From Pseudomonas sp. Irchel 3E13 (lineage in GTDB: Bacteria > Pseudomonadota > Gammaproteobacteria > Pseudomonadales > Pseudomonadaceae): a stretch of DNA of 64,000 bases. Both the position numbers and the translations under genes were made by a program. The stretch covers positions 186,001 to 250,000 of the forward strand of contig NZ_FYDX01000009.1 of assembly GCF_900187455.1 (NCBI RefSeq), read 5' to 3'. The notes below the pieces were generated by a model. That model was given only the letters and a program-made list of their open reading frames with translations, was not told the DNA's origin and ran no database searches. Positions 27,522-36,467 of this stretch are shown here, piece after piece. The stretch's first letter is position 1; the number at the start of each line of letters is the position of its first letter.

Positions 27522-28261
27522 TGGATGTTCTCAGCCTTCTCGGTATCATCCTCGCCTTCGTCGCAATCGTTGGCGGCAACCTGCTCGAAGGTGGTCATGT
27601 CGGCGCGCTGCTCAACGGCCCGGCAGCACTGATCGTGCTCGGTGGCACCCTGGCGGCGGCGCTGCTGCAGTCGCCGCTGAGTTCGTTCAAGCGTGCGCTG
27701 CAGATTTTCGGCTGGATCCTGTTCCCGCCACGGGTCGATCTGGCCGGCGGTATCGACCGGGTCGTCAACTGGAGCCTCACCGCACGCAAGGAAGGCTTGC
27801 TCGGCCTGGAAGGCGTGGCCGATGCCGAACCCGATCCGTATGCGCGCAAGGGCCTGCAACTGCTGGTGGATGGCGCCGAGCCGGAAGCCATCCGCAGCAT
27901 TCTCGAAGTGGATTTCCTCACCCAGGAAAGCCGCGACATCCAGGCCGCCAAAGTGTTTGAAAGCATGGGCGGCTACGCGCCGACCATCGGCATCATCGGT
28001 GCGGTCATGGGCCTGATTCACGTCATGGGCAACCTGGCCGACCCGTCGCAACTGGGTAACGGCATCGCCGTGGCGTTCGTCGCCACCATCTATGGCGTGG
28101 CCAGTGCCAACCTGATCCTCCTGCCCGTGGCCAACAAGCTCAAGGCGCAAGTCATGCGGCAATCGCGCTATCGGGAGATGCTCCTTGAGGGCCTGCTGTC
28201 GATCGCCGAAGGCGAGAACCCGCGCTCGATCGAACTGAAGCTTCAGGGCTTCATGGAGTAA
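27521..28261 (+). CDS. motC: Flagellar stator protein MotC (MotA family)
   Basis: 246 residues with four membrane helices, the MotA/TolQ/ExbB signature (GGYAPTIGIIGAVMGLIHVM) and the conserved Pro and Gly residues near the third and fourth helices. Pairs with MotD as a proton-driven stator, additional to MotAB elsewhere in these genomes; MotCD supports swarming in P. aeruginosa. ATG 27521 overlaps the cheB stop. Confidence 0.94.
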   Translation: MDVLSLLGIILAFVAIVGGNLLEGGHVGALLNGPAALIVLGGTLAAALLQSPLSSFKRALQIFGWILFPPRVDLAGGIDRVVNWSLTARKEGLLGLEGVADAEPDPYARKGLQLLVDGAEPEAIRSILEVDFLTQESRDIQAAKVFESMGGYAPTIGIIGAVMGLIHVMGNLADPSQLGNGIAVAFVATIYGVASANLILLPVANKLKAQVMRQSRYREMLLEGLLSIAEGENPRSIELKLQGFME

Positions 28262-28263
28262 CC

Positions 28264-29154
28264 ATGGCCCGTCGCCGCAAAATCGAGGAACACGAGAATC
28301 ACGAACGCTGGCTGGTGTCCTACGCGGACTTCATCACCTTGCTGTTCGCGTTTTTCGTGGTCATGTACTCGATTTCCTCGATCAACGAGGGCAAGTACAA
28401 AATCATGTCCCAGGCGCTTATCGGCGTGTTCACCGATGCCGAGCGCAGCACCAAGCCGATCCCCATTGGCGAGGAGCGACCACTGAGCGTGCGGCCGGCG
28501 CAACCCCTGATCAAGGACAGCGAGCAGGTCGATGCCGGCCTCGCCCAGACCAGCGCCGATCCGCTCAAGACCATTACCGATGAAGTGATGCAGGCCTTCG
28601 GCGACCTGATCAAATCCGACCAGATGACCGTGCGCGGCAACGAACTGTGGATCGAGATCGAGCTGAGCTCCTCGCTGCTGTTCGGCAGCGGTGACGCCAT
28701 GCCCAGTGATGTCGCGTTCAACCTGATCGAGAAAGTGGCGAATATCATCAAACCGTTCGCCAACCCGGTGCACGTCGAAGGTTTCACCGATGACCAGCCG
28801 ATCCGTACCGCGCAGTACCCGACCAACTGGGAGCTGTCGTCGGCGCGGGCGGCGAGTATCGTCCGTCTGCTGGCCATGGAAGGGGTCAATCCGGCGCGCA
28901 TGGCGTCCGTCGGCTATGGCGAGTTCCAGCCGATCGCCAGCAACACCACCCAGCAAGGGCGGGCGAAGAACCGTCGCGTCGTGCTGGTGATTTCGCGCAA
29001 CCTGGAAGTGCGCCGCAGCCTGACCGGGACCGGCACCGCCAATGCCAGCCCGGATGCGGCGCTCAAGCGCGCTGGCACACAAACTGCACCGCCCGTGGTA
29101 TCACCGACGGCCGGGAGCAATCCCGTCAATTCTCCGTCGTCGTCGACCTTTTAA
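28264..29154 (+). CDS. motD: Flagellar stator protein MotD (MotB family)
   Basis: 296 residues. One N-terminal membrane helix with the proton-binding Asp (SYADFITLLFAFFVVMYS), a periplasmic plug/linker and an OmpA-like peptidoglycan-binding domain (VEGFTDDQPI; NWELSSARAASIVRLL; GRAKNRRVVLVI). The tail after about residue 260 is Pro/Ser-rich. Two bases separate it from motC. Confidence 0.94.
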   Translation: MARRRKIEEHENHERWLVSYADFITLLFAFFVVMYSISSINEGKYKIMSQALIGVFTDAERSTKPIPIGEERPLSVRPAQPLIKDSEQVDAGLAQTSADPLKTITDEVMQAFGDLIKSDQMTVRGNELWIEIELSSSLLFGSGDAMPSDVAFNLIEKVANIIKPFANPVHVEGFTDDQPIRTAQYPTNWELSSARAASIVRLLAMEGVNPARMASVGYGEFQPIASNTTQQGRAKNRRVVLVISRNLEVRRSLTGTGTANASPDAALKRAGTQTAPPVVSPTAGSNPVNSPSSSTF

Positions 29155-29196
29155 TCGATCCCGGCTGGCTACGGTCGGACCGGGAGGAAGCAGCGC

Positions 29197-29985
29197 ATGA
29201 GAGTCTGGGCAGTAGCCAATCAAAAAGGTGGCGTCGGCAAGACCACCACGTCCATCGCCCTGGCAGGTTTGCTGGCCGATGCCGGGCGGCGCGTGGTTGT
29301 GGTCGACCTCGACCCGCATGGGTCGATGACCAGCTATTTCGGGCACAACCCCGACACCCTGGAGCACAGCAACTTCGACCTGTTCCAGCACAAGGGCACG
29401 GTGCCCGAAGGCTTGCCGGGGCAACTGCTACTGCCCACCAGCCACGAGAAGATTTCGCTGTTGCCGTCCAGTACCGCGCTGGCGGTGCTGGAGCGCCAGT
29501 CGCCCGGGCAGAACGGCCTGGGCCTGGTAATCGCCAAGAGTCTGGCGCAGCTCTGGCAGGATTTCGATTACGCCCTGATCGACAGCCCGCCGCTGCTCGG
29601 CGTGCTGATGGTCAATGCGCTGGCGGCCAGCCAGCAACTGGTGATCCCGGTGCAGACCGAATACCTGGCCGTGAAGGGCCTGGAGCGGATGGTCAGCACC
29701 CTGGCGATGGTCAACCGTTCGCGCCGCCAGGCGCTGCCGTTCCACATCGTGCCGACCCTGTTCGACCGTCGCACCCAGGCGTCCATGGGCACCCTCAAAG
29801 TGCTGCGTGACGGCTATCCGGACGACATCTGGCAAGGTTACATCCCGGTCGATACCCGCCTGCGCGATGCCAGCCGGGCGGGGGTGACACCGTCGCAATA
29901 CGACGCCAAGAGCCGCGGCGTGGTGGCTTATCGCGCCTTGCTCAAGCACCTGCTGACGCAGAAATCCGTGGCGCAGGTGGCTTGA
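29197..29985 (+). CDS. parC: ParA-like ATPase for chemotaxis array positioning (ParC)
   Basis: 262 residues, ParA/MinD family with deviant Walker A NQKGGVGKTTT at the N-terminus, DLDPHGSM (Walker A') and LIDSPPLLGVL (Walker B). The place between motD and the CheW-like gene matches the ParC of polar flagellates, which carries chemosensory arrays to the pole. The symbol is not to be confused with topoisomerase IV ParC. Overlaps the next ATG by one base. Confidence 0.87.
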   Translation: MRVWAVANQKGGVGKTTTSIALAGLLADAGRRVVVVDLDPHGSMTSYFGHNPDTLEHSNFDLFQHKGTVPEGLPGQLLLPTSHEKISLLPSSTALAVLERQSPGQNGLGLVIAKSLAQLWQDFDYALIDSPPLLGVLMVNALAASQQLVIPVQTEYLAVKGLERMVSTLAMVNRSRRQALPFHIVPTLFDRRTQASMGTLKVLRDGYPDDIWQGYIPVDTRLRDASRAGVTPSQYDAKSRGVVAYRALLKHLLTQKSVAQVA

Positions 29986-30911
29986 TGAACCGTCCGCAAA
30001 ACCTCGCCACCCGGCCACAAATGGCCTTGCAGTCGTACCTCGACGGGTTGCTGCATGAAGCCACTGAAGAACTGCCTTACGCGGAACCTGTGGTTGTACC
30101 AACGCTGCCGCCGGTAATCCCGGTGGCGGCCGAGCCGCCCGCGCCACCGGTTTCCACCCAGGTGCTGGATGAGTTCCAGGCCGCGGTGCTGGAAGAGCAG
30201 GCCCGCGATGCGCGCCGCGCAACCACCGCCGCACCGACCACCTTCGCCGAGCCTGCGCCGGCCAGGGTCGTGGTCGCGCCGCCGGTCCTGAAGGTTGCAC
30301 CGGTGGTAGAGCCGGTGGTCGAGAAGGTCGTTGCGCCGGTCATCGAACCGGTTGTCGAGGCGCCTGGGCTGATCGAGCCGCTGGTGGAGGTCCACCTGGC
30401 CCCGGATGTGCCGCAGCCGCCGAAGACGGTGGACGGTCGTCCTTCCTGGGCCGCGGAGCCGTTCGAATGCCTGCTGTTCGATGTTGCCGGGCTGACCCTG
30501 GCGGTGCCGTTGGTGTGCCTTGGGTCGATCTATTCGCTGCACGGTCACGAACTGACGCCGCTGTTCGGCCAGCCGGACTGGTTCCTCGGCATCCTGCCGA
30601 GCCAGGCGGGCAACCTCAAGGTGCTGGACACCGCGCGCTGGGTCATGCCCGAGCGCTATCGCGACGATTTCCGCGAAGGTCTGCAGTACGTGATTTCGGT
30701 GCAGGGCTATGAGTGGGGGCTGGCGGTGCATCAGGTCAGCCGCTCGTTGCGCCTTGACCCGAGCGAGATCAAGTGGCGTACCCAGCGCGGCCAGCGGCCG
30801 TGGCTGGCCGGCACGGTGATCGAACACATGTGTGCATTGCTGGACGTCGCCGAGTTGGCCGAGTTGATCGCCAGCGGCGCGGTCAAGAAGATGCAGTTGA
30901 ACCATAAATGA
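29985..30911 (+). CDS. parP: CheW-domain protein ParP
   Basis: 308 residues. Residues about 20-145 are Pro/Val/Ala-rich and probably disordered. The C-terminal CheW-like/AIF domain begins near 160 (FECLLFDVAGLTLAVPLVCL). In Vibrio and Pseudomonas, ParP binds ParC and CheA and keeps the array together at the pole; the function here is inferred from position and domain. The start overlaps the parC stop. Confidence 0.82.
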   Translation: MNRPQNLATRPQMALQSYLDGLLHEATEELPYAEPVVVPTLPPVIPVAAEPPAPPVSTQVLDEFQAAVLEEQARDARRATTAAPTTFAEPAPARVVVAPPVLKVAPVVEPVVEKVVAPVIEPVVEAPGLIEPLVEVHLAPDVPQPPKTVDGRPSWAAEPFECLLFDVAGLTLAVPLVCLGSIYSLHGHELTPLFGQPDWFLGILPSQAGNLKVLDTARWVMPERYRDDFREGLQYVISVQGYEWGLAVHQVSRSLRLDPSEIKWRTQRGQRPWLAGTVIEHMCALLDVAELAELIASGAVKKMQLNHK

Positions 30912-30945
30912 TCGGTCGCGCACCGGCGCGATCGCACTGAGCACT

Positions 30946-30963
30946 CCGCCGACGGCGGTTTTT
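30946..30963 (+). terminator. Short terminator-like hairpin between parP and cheW
   Basis: CCGCC-GAC-GGCGG is followed directly by TTTTT (30959-30963), ending 13 bases before the cheW ATG. The stem is only five G-C pairs. It could act as an attenuator lowering or uncoupling cheW expression. Confidence 0.45.
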
Positions 30964-30976
30964 GAGGGTTAGGGGA

Positions 30977-31456
30977 ATGAAAAAGACATCTGGACAGGGT
31001 TCCGAAGATCCGATCCTGCAGTGGGTAACCTTCCGCCTGGACAACGAGTCCTACGGCATCAACGTGATGCAGGTCCAGGAAGTGCTGCGCTACACCGAGA
31101 TCGCGCCGGTTCCGGGTGCACCGAGCTACGTGCTGGGCATCATCAACCTGCGCGGCAACGTGGTCACCGTGATCGACACCCGTCAGCGTTTCGGCCTGGC
31201 GCCAAGCGACGTCACTGACAACACCCGGATCGTCATCATCGAGGCAGACAAGCAAGTGGTCGGCATCCTCGTCGACAGCGTGGCCGAAGTGGTCTACCTG
31301 CGTCAGTCCGAAGTGGAAACCGCGCCGAACGTCGGTAACGAAGAGTCGGCCAAGTTCATCCAGGGCGTTTGCAACAAAAACGGCGAACTGCTGATCCTGG
31401 TCGAGCTGGACAAGATGATGACCGAGGAAGAGTGGTCCGAGCTGGAGAACATCTGA
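30977..31456 (+). CDS. cheW: Chemotaxis coupling protein CheW
   Basis: 159 residues, a single CheW domain (LQWVTFRLDNESYGINVMQV; PSYVLGIINLRGNVVTVIDT). Links chemoreceptors to CheA. The ATG at 30977 gives the conserved MKKTSGQGSEDPI N-terminus; GAGGG at 30964-30968 gives better spacing than the adjoining AGGGG. A terminator-like hairpin lies just upstream. Confidence 0.95.
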   Translation: MKKTSGQGSEDPILQWVTFRLDNESYGINVMQVQEVLRYTEIAPVPGAPSYVLGIINLRGNVVTVIDTRQRFGLAPSDVTDNTRIVIIEADKQVVGILVDSVAEVVYLRQSEVETAPNVGNEESAKFIQGVCNKNGELLILVELDKMMTEEEWSELENI

Positions 31457-31457
31457 G

Positions 31458-31850
31458 TTGATCCTGGAGGTTGCGGTTGTATTCCTGGCGATGCTCTGGG
31501 CGTTGAGCGTGTGGCTGTTCATCGGCTACAGCAAGCGCCAGCGCGAAATGGCCTCGCAGCAGGCTCAGGGCGATGCGTTGCGTGACCAGCGCATCAAGGA
31601 CCTGGGCAAGCGCCTGGACGACTACCAGAACAGCTCGGTGGCGATGGGCGAGGCGTTGCACGAACTGCGTGCGGCGGTCGCGCCCCTGCCGGAGAAGATG
31701 TTGCAACTGGAGCAGCGTGATCCCAACAGCCTGTCGTTTGCTCAGGCGGCGCGGCTGGTGGGCATGGGCGCCAGCGTCGACGAACTGACCCAGACCTGCG
31801 GTTTGACCCAGGCCGAGGCGGAGTTGATGAGCAAACTGCACAAGGGCTGA
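31458..31850 (+). CDS. DUF2802 single-pass membrane protein
   Basis: 130 residues, TTG start one base after the cheW stop. One N-terminal membrane helix (about 3-22), a coiled-coil middle (QREMASQQAQGDALRDQRIK and on) and a small C-terminal domain that looks like a winged-helix remnant (FAQAARLVGMGASVDELTQT). Genes of this kind commonly end the che/mot/par operon of Pseudomonas. Role unknown. Confidence 0.8.
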   Translation: MILEVAVVFLAMLWALSVWLFIGYSKRQREMASQQAQGDALRDQRIKDLGKRLDDYQNSSVAMGEALHELRAAVAPLPEKMLQLEQRDPNSLSFAQAARLVGMGASVDELTQTCGLTQAEAELMSKLHKG

Positions 31851-31875
31851 AGGTTTTTTGTCGCGTTTTGGGGAC

Positions 31876-31953
31876 TCATCGCCGGCAAGCCGGCTCCCAC
31901 AGGTGTTGTGTCAGCCCCGAAAATCCTGTGTGAGCTGGCTTGCCAGCGATGAG
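31876..31953. repeat. REP pair (REPIN-like)
   Basis: Left arm ATCGCCGGCAAGCCGGCTC, then CCACAG, faces a right arm CTGTGTGAGCTGGCTTGCCA, then GCGATGAG, across about 25 bases. This is the intergenic REP type of fluorescens-group Pseudomonas. It lies between the convergent DUF2802 and flhB-like genes; the remaining 31954-32091 shows nothing clear. Confidence 0.85.
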
Positions 31954-32091
31954 CATAGGCATCTAGACCTCTCGAGGGCGAGCCCAAGGCGTCAGGTCAT
32001 CGCGAACTGTGGGAGCGGATCGCAAGCGGCTGACGGTTTGCGATTGCCTGCGAGAGTTTGGATACCGATGCTGCGATGAATCCATGCCCGC

Positions 32092-32427
32092 TCATCGAGG
32101 CCCGGGCAATCGCTTCAAATCCGGTGTGATATCCCGTTCCACCGGCCCCTCGTCGTTGAACCCCACCGGCATCTTGCCCTTCAATTGCCAGGCAAACGCG
32201 ATGATCTCGGCAATGGTCAGGTACAGCGCTTCCGGAATGCTGTCGCCCAGTTCCATGCGCGCCAGCAACCTCACCAGCTCGGCATTCTCGTAGATCGGCA
32301 CTTCGTGCTCGCGGGCGATCGCCAGGATCGCTTCCGCCAGTTCGTCGTCGCCCTTGGCCGTCAGGGTCGGGGCGCGGGCGCCGTCGTAGTTCAGGGCAAT
32401 CGCCTGGCGGGGTGTTTTCTTGCTCAT
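32092..32427 (-). CDS. FlhB C-terminal domain homologue (FlhX-like)
   Basis: 111 residues. It aligns along its length with the part of FlhB after the cleavage site: RQAIALNYDGARAPTLTAKG here against AVALKYDPDKGSAPLLLAKG in FlhB. No membrane helices and no NPTH motif are present. Similar free-standing proteins can replace cleaved FlhB-C in some bacteria. The start overlaps the stop of the FliK-like gene by four bases, so the two are one unit. The role in this species is inferred. Confidence 0.85.
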   Translation of the reverse strand: MSKKTPRQAIALNYDGARAPTLTAKGDDELAEAILAIAREHEVPIYENAELVRLLARMELGDSIPEALYLTIAEIIAFAWQLKGKMPVGFNDEGPVERDITPDLKRLPGPR

Positions 32428-33992
32428 GCGTTTTCATCCACCCAGCGTTGTTCCAGATGCGTGCGCGGCCCCAGCGGCGGTACGCCCTGGTGGCAGTGCA
32501 ATTCGCTGACGTTGACGCCACGTGCCACCAATCGCGCACGCAGGTCGCCCAATTGGCTTTCGATCAGTTGCGCAGTGGCCGGCAGTTCTGCCCAGAGCTG
32601 GCTGGACAGGTTGCCCTGGGTGATCTGCGCCTGGACCTGCAAGGGCCCCAGCGGGTGCAGGTCGAACGCCAGCTCGACACGCCAGAGCATTTCCAGCGGA
32701 TCACGCCGCTCGCGTTCGGGATCGGCCTGTTGTTCCTTGGTTTCTTCGCGCTGCACCTTGACCTGCATCGGCATGAATTCCGGGCCGGTGCGCAGGGGGA
32801 TTTCCAGTTGCCAGGTGGTTTGCAGGTTGCCGTCGGCGGTGGTGCCGGTTTGTTCCAGGCTTGCCAGTTGATGGCTCTGCACCCGCGAAATGGCCGCGGC
32901 GGCGAGGCGCAACAGGTGTTGCAGGTCGCCTTCTTCTTCAAGGTTCTGCAACAGCCGGGTGGGCAGCGGGAAGCTGCCAGGGTGCGGTTTCGGGGCTACC
33001 TGGCCAAGGGCGCCGAGGGCGCTGCGCACCATGCCCGGCAGGGCCTGGGCCACGATCGCTGCCGTGCTCGGGCTGAACAGGGTGCCGCCCGGCACGTTGG
33101 GCAGCAGTTGTGCCACCAGCCGCACCATCTGCGCCTTGAGGTCGGGCGCCAATTGGCCGGTGGCGCCGTTGAACAGCCGCGCTTCAAGGAACGAGCCGCT
33201 GTTGCTGAGGGCCTGGGCCACCTGGCGGGTGTCGCTGAACTGGCGGACATCCGGCAGGCTGGCGAGCAGTTTGTCCACCGCTGTGCGCACCTGCTCCGGC
33301 TGGCCGTCGTCGCTGGCGATGCGCTGCATGGCCGCGAGCATGCCCTGCAGCGAGGCCTGGCGGTTTTGCTGGGCGCTGAGGTTCTGGGCAATCGCCATCT
33401 GATCCTGTCGCCCGCTCAGGGGCACGAAGCTCAGCGCCTGGTCGCCCTGCACCCGCGCGCTGAGCAGGCTGCCCAGCGGCAGCGGGCGAGGGGAGTCGAT
33501 GGCGAGGGTCGAGCCCGCCTGGGCGGTATTGAGCAGGCTGACCAATGAGCGGTAGACCGCTGGCAGATTGCCGGTCTGCGGCTGCAGCTGGGTGGTCAGC
33601 ACCTTGCCTTGCACCAATGTGCCTTCCGGGAATTCACGGCTGTCGAGGCGGGTGAGGGTGGCGACATTGCTGGCGATGGCCTGTTGCAGCGTCAGGCTCA
33701 ACTGGTTCGAGGTCGGCTGGCTGACCAGTAACTGGCTGCCCTGGGCCAGCGGCTGGTTGGCGGTGGTCTGCACCGTCACTTGTTGGCCGTTGGCCTGCAT
33801 CAGGCGCAGGAGCAACTGAAACTCCTGGCCTACCTGACGCAGCGACAGCACTTCGCCCTTGGTCGTTTCGCCGGCGGGCACCAGATCGGGCTGGGCTTCC
33901 ACCAGCTTTACCAGCTCGCCGGTCATTGCCGCGGCACGCACCTGCGCATTGGCGGGAACCTGTGGGCCAAGGCTGTTTATTTCGCCTGTCAT
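32424..33992 (-). CDS. Second FliK-like hook-length control family protein
   Basis: 522 residues. A long Gln/Leu/Ala-rich N-terminal region without membrane segments and a C-terminal FliK domain (about 420-500; HPLGPLQVQAQITQGNLSSQ, then LRARLVARGVNV). It is distinct from the fliK at 10678 and is coupled by ATGA overlap to the FlhB-C homologue, which makes a FliK-FlhB type interaction plausible. The real function is unknown. Confidence 0.85.
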   Translation of the reverse strand: MTGEINSLGPQVPANAQVRAAAMTGELVKLVEAQPDLVPAGETTKGEVLSLRQVGQEFQLLLRLMQANGQQVTVQTTANQPLAQGSQLLVSQPTSNQLSLTLQQAIASNVATLTRLDSREFPEGTLVQGKVLTTQLQPQTGNLPAVYRSLVSLLNTAQAGSTLAIDSPRPLPLGSLLSARVQGDQALSFVPLSGRQDQMAIAQNLSAQQNRQASLQGMLAAMQRIASDDGQPEQVRTAVDKLLASLPDVRQFSDTRQVAQALSNSGSFLEARLFNGATGQLAPDLKAQMVRLVAQLLPNVPGGTLFSPSTAAIVAQALPGMVRSALGALGQVAPKPHPGSFPLPTRLLQNLEEEGDLQHLLRLAAAAISRVQSHQLASLEQTGTTADGNLQTTWQLEIPLRTGPEFMPMQVKVQREETKEQQADPERERRDPLEMLWRVELAFDLHPLGPLQVQAQITQGNLSSQLWAELPATAQLIESQLGDLRARLVARGVNVSELHCHQGVPPLGPRTHLEQRWVDENA

Positions 33993-34021
33993 TCGCGTTG
34001 CGACCTGTTCAAATAGCCCTC

Positions 34022-34048
34022 TTTACAGTAGGACATGGCATGTATAAT
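34022..34048 (+). promoter_or_regulatory. Candidate sigma-70 promoter of the ccm operon
   Basis: A perfect -10 TATAAT (34043-34048) with TTTACA at 34022-34027 (15-base spacer) or TCTTTA at 34020-34025 (17-base spacer). It is the only obvious promoter in the divergent region before ccmA and predicts a leader of about 130 bases. Confidence 0.6.
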
Positions 34049-34065
34049 GCCGGCCGATTTCTTCC

Positions 34066-34092
34066 GCGAGCGCAGGATCCGGCGGCGCTCGC
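34066..34092 (+). other. Hairpin in the ccm leader
   Basis: Perfect 8-base arms GCGAGCGC (34066-34073) and GCGCTCGC (34085-34092) with an 11-base loop, inside the predicted ccmA leader. No T run follows. Confidence 0.45.
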
Positions 34093-34182
34093 GACCAGAC
34101 CGGTCGGCCAGGTTTTCGTTGTCACTATAACGGCCAGGCCTGTACCGACTTGAGACAGTCTGCGAAACCATAAGGCGAATCT

Positions 34183-34815
34183 GTGACTCCTCAACTCCAA
34201 GCCGTGGGCCTGGCCTGCGAGCGCGACTGGCGGATGCTCTTCGAACACCTCGAATTGCAGGTGTCGGCCGGCGACATGCTGCAGATCAGCGGTCCCAACG
34301 GCAGCGGCAAGACCAGCCTGCTGCGCCTGCTGGCCGGCCTGATGCAACCGACCCATGGCGAGGTGCTGCTCAACGGCAAGCCGCTGGCCGGGCAGGGCAC
34401 GGAACTGGCCCGCTCCCTGGTGTGGATCGGCCATGCGGCCGGGATCAAGGACCTGCTCACCCCGGAAGAAAACCTCACCTGGCTCTGCGCCCTGCACCGC
34501 CCCGCCAGCCGCGACGCCATCTGGCAGGCGCTGGAAGCGGTGGGCCTGCGCGGTTTCGAGGATGTCGCCTGTCACACCCTGTCCGCTGGTCAGCAGCGCC
34601 GTGTGGCGCTGGCCCGGCTCTACCTGGACAGCCCGTCGCTGTGGATCCTCGACGAGCCGTTCACCGCCCTCGACAAACAAGGCGTCGCGCAACTCGAAGC
34701 GCACCTGGCGCGGCACTGCGAGGAGGGCGGCATGGTCGTGCTGACCACTCACCACACGCTGGAACGCACGCCGTCCGGTTACCGTGATATCAACCTGGGG
34801 CAGTGGGCCGCATGA
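34183..34815 (+). CDS. ccmA: Cytochrome c maturation ABC transporter ATPase CcmA
   Basis: 210 residues, GTG start. Walker [12 protein letters not shown], signature [14 protein letters not shown] and Walker B LWILDEPF. With CcmB and CcmC it powers release of holo-CcmE from the inner membrane. It opens the nine-gene ccm operon and overlaps ccmB by 4 bases. Confidence 0.96.
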   Translation: MTPQLQAVGLACERDWRMLFEHLELQVSAGDMLQISGPNGSGKTSLLRLLAGLMQPTHGEVLLNGKPLAGQGTELARSLVWIGHAAGIKDLLTPEENLTWLCALHRPASRDAIWQALEAVGLRGFEDVACHTLSAGQQRRVALARLYLDSPSLWILDEPFTALDKQGVAQLEAHLARHCEEGGMVVLTTHHTLERTPSGYRDINLGQWAA

Positions 34816-35480
34816 GTGTATTTGTCCTGTTGTTACGTCGCGAAGCCCGACTTCTCTGCCGCCGTCCGGCGGAGCTGGCCAATCCGCTGGTTTTTTTCGC
34901 GATCGTCATCGCATTGTTTCCACTTGCGGTCGGACCTGAGACACAATTGTTGCAAAACTTGTCTCCAGGGTTAGTCTGGGTGGCCGCGCTTTTGGCCGTC
35001 CTGCTCTCGCTGGACGGGCTGTTTCGCAGTGATTTCGAGGACGGATCGCTGGAACAGTGGGTCCTTTCGCCGCACCCGTTGCCCCTACTGGTACTGGCCA
35101 AGGTGCTGGCACACTGGGTTTTTTCCGGGCTGGCACTGGTATTGTTGTCGCCGCTTCTGGCGGTGATGCTCGGATTGCCCGTGGAATGTCTCCCGGTCCT
35201 GCTGGCATCACTCTTGCTCGGCACTCCGGTGCTGAGCCTGTTGGGTGCCGTGGGTGCGGCCCTGACCGTCGGATTGAAACGAGGTGGTCTGCTTCTGGCG
35301 CTACTGATTCTGCCGCTATATATCCCGGTGTTGATCCTGGGCAGTGGCGCCTTACAAGCAGCAGTGCAAGCTATGCCTGCAACCGGATACCTGCTCTGGC
35401 TCGGTAGTCTGGCCGCCCTGGCAATCACCCTTGCACCTTTCGCAATAGCCGCCGGCCTGAAAATCAGCGTCGGCGAATAA
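34812..35480 (+). CDS. ccmB: Heme exporter membrane subunit CcmB
   Basis: 222 residues with six hydrophobic segments, typical CcmB opening ([20 protein letters not shown]) and [20 protein letters not shown]. Membrane partner of CcmA. The ATG at 34812 overlaps the ccmA stop; about 40 bases separate it from ccmC. Confidence 0.95.
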   Translation: MSVFVLLLRREARLLCRRPAELANPLVFFAIVIALFPLAVGPETQLLQNLSPGLVWVAALLAVLLSLDGLFRSDFEDGSLEQWVLSPHPLPLLVLAKVLAHWVFSGLALVLLSPLLAVMLGLPVECLPVLLASLLLGTPVLSLLGAVGAALTVGLKRGGLLLALLILPLYIPVLILGSGALQAAVQAMPATGYLLWLGSLAALAITLAPFAIAAGLKISVGE

Positions 35481-35523
35481 TGAGGTCTGGGCCACGCCCA
35501 GCAAAGACCCTGGATGTACCGTG

Positions 35524-36294
35524 ATGAAAAGCAGCGCAATAAGCTGGACATGGTTTCACAAGCTCGGTTCTCCCAAATGGTTCTACGGCATCAGTGGCCG
35601 CATGCTGCCCTGGCTTGCCATCGCCGCGGTGCTGCTGATCGGCACCGGCGTGATCTGGGGCCTGGCGTTCGCGCCGCAGGATTACCAGCAAGGCGATAGT
35701 TTCCGGATCATCTACATCCATGTGCCGGCGGCGATGCTGGCGCAGTCCTGCTACGTCATGCTGGCGGTGGCCGGGGTGGTTGGCCTGGTCTGGAAGATGA
35801 AGATCGCCGACGTCGCCCTGCAGAGCGCCGCGCCCATCGGCGCCTGGATGACCGCGCTGGCGCTGGTCACCGGCGCCATCTGGGGCAAGCCGACCTGGGG
35901 CAGCTACTGGGTCTGGGATGCCCGCCTGACGTCCATGCTCATCCTCCTTTTCCTGTACTTCGGTCTCATTGCCCTCGGCCACGCGATCAGCAATCGTGAG
36001 AGCTCGGCCAAGGCCTGCGCGGTGCTGGCCATCGTCGGGGTGATCAACATCCCGATCATCAAGTACTCGGTGGAGTGGTGGAATACCCTGCACCAGGGCG
36101 CCACCTTCACCATCACCGAGAAACCGGCGATGCCGGTGGAAATGTGGCTGCCGCTGCTGCTGACCGTGCTCGGTTTCTACTGTTTCTTCGGCGCCGTGCT
36201 GCTGGTGCGCATGCGCCTCGAAGTGCTCAAGCGCGAAGCTCGCGCAAGCTGGGTCCGGGAAGAAGTGCTCAATAGCCTGGGGAACGCACGATGA
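35524..36294 (+). CDS. ccmC: Heme-handling protein CcmC
   Basis: 256 residues, six membrane helices. Contains the tryptophan-rich WWD motif [17 protein letters not shown] and periplasmic histidines ([20 protein letters not shown]) that hold heme for transfer to CcmE. GTG at 35521 precedes the ATG at 35524 and could also serve as start. Stop overlaps ccmD by 4 bases. Confidence 0.95.
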   Translation: MKSSAISWTWFHKLGSPKWFYGISGRMLPWLAIAAVLLIGTGVIWGLAFAPQDYQQGDSFRIIYIHVPAAMLAQSCYVMLAVAGVVGLVWKMKIADVALQSAAPIGAWMTALALVTGAIWGKPTWGSYWVWDARLTSMLILLFLYFGLIALGHAISNRESSAKACAVLAIVGVINIPIIKYSVEWWNTLHQGATFTITEKPAMPVEMWLPLLLTVLGFYCFFGAVLLVRMRLEVLKREARASWVREEVLNSLGNAR

Positions 36295-36467
36295 GCTTTG
36301 CATCCTTCGGCGAGTTTCTCGCCATGGGCCGTCACGGCCTTTATGTCTGGTCTGCCTATGGCATCTGCCTGCTGGTACTGGCCGTCAACGTCGCTTCGCC
36401 GCTGCTGGCACGGCGCCGTTACCTGCAAGCAGAGGCGCGCCGTCTGCGCCGGGAGAACGCCAAGTGA
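36291..36467 (+). CDS. ccmD: Small heme exporter protein CcmD
   Basis: 58 residues, read directly from the sequence: begins [20 protein letters not shown], one membrane helix (about 18-40), then a basic tail [19 protein letters not shown]. This is the standard CcmD pattern and position. It overlaps ccmC (ATGA) and the GTG of ccmE. CcmD is needed to release holo-CcmE from CcmC. Confidence 0.95.
   Translation: MSFASFGEFLAMGRHGLYVWSAYGICLLVLAVNVASPLLARRRYLQAEARRLRRENAK

Noticed and set aside
31954-32091. GGGAGCGGATCGCAAGCGG near 32010 as another REP
   Set aside because: Only partly like the REP core and has no clear inverted arm.
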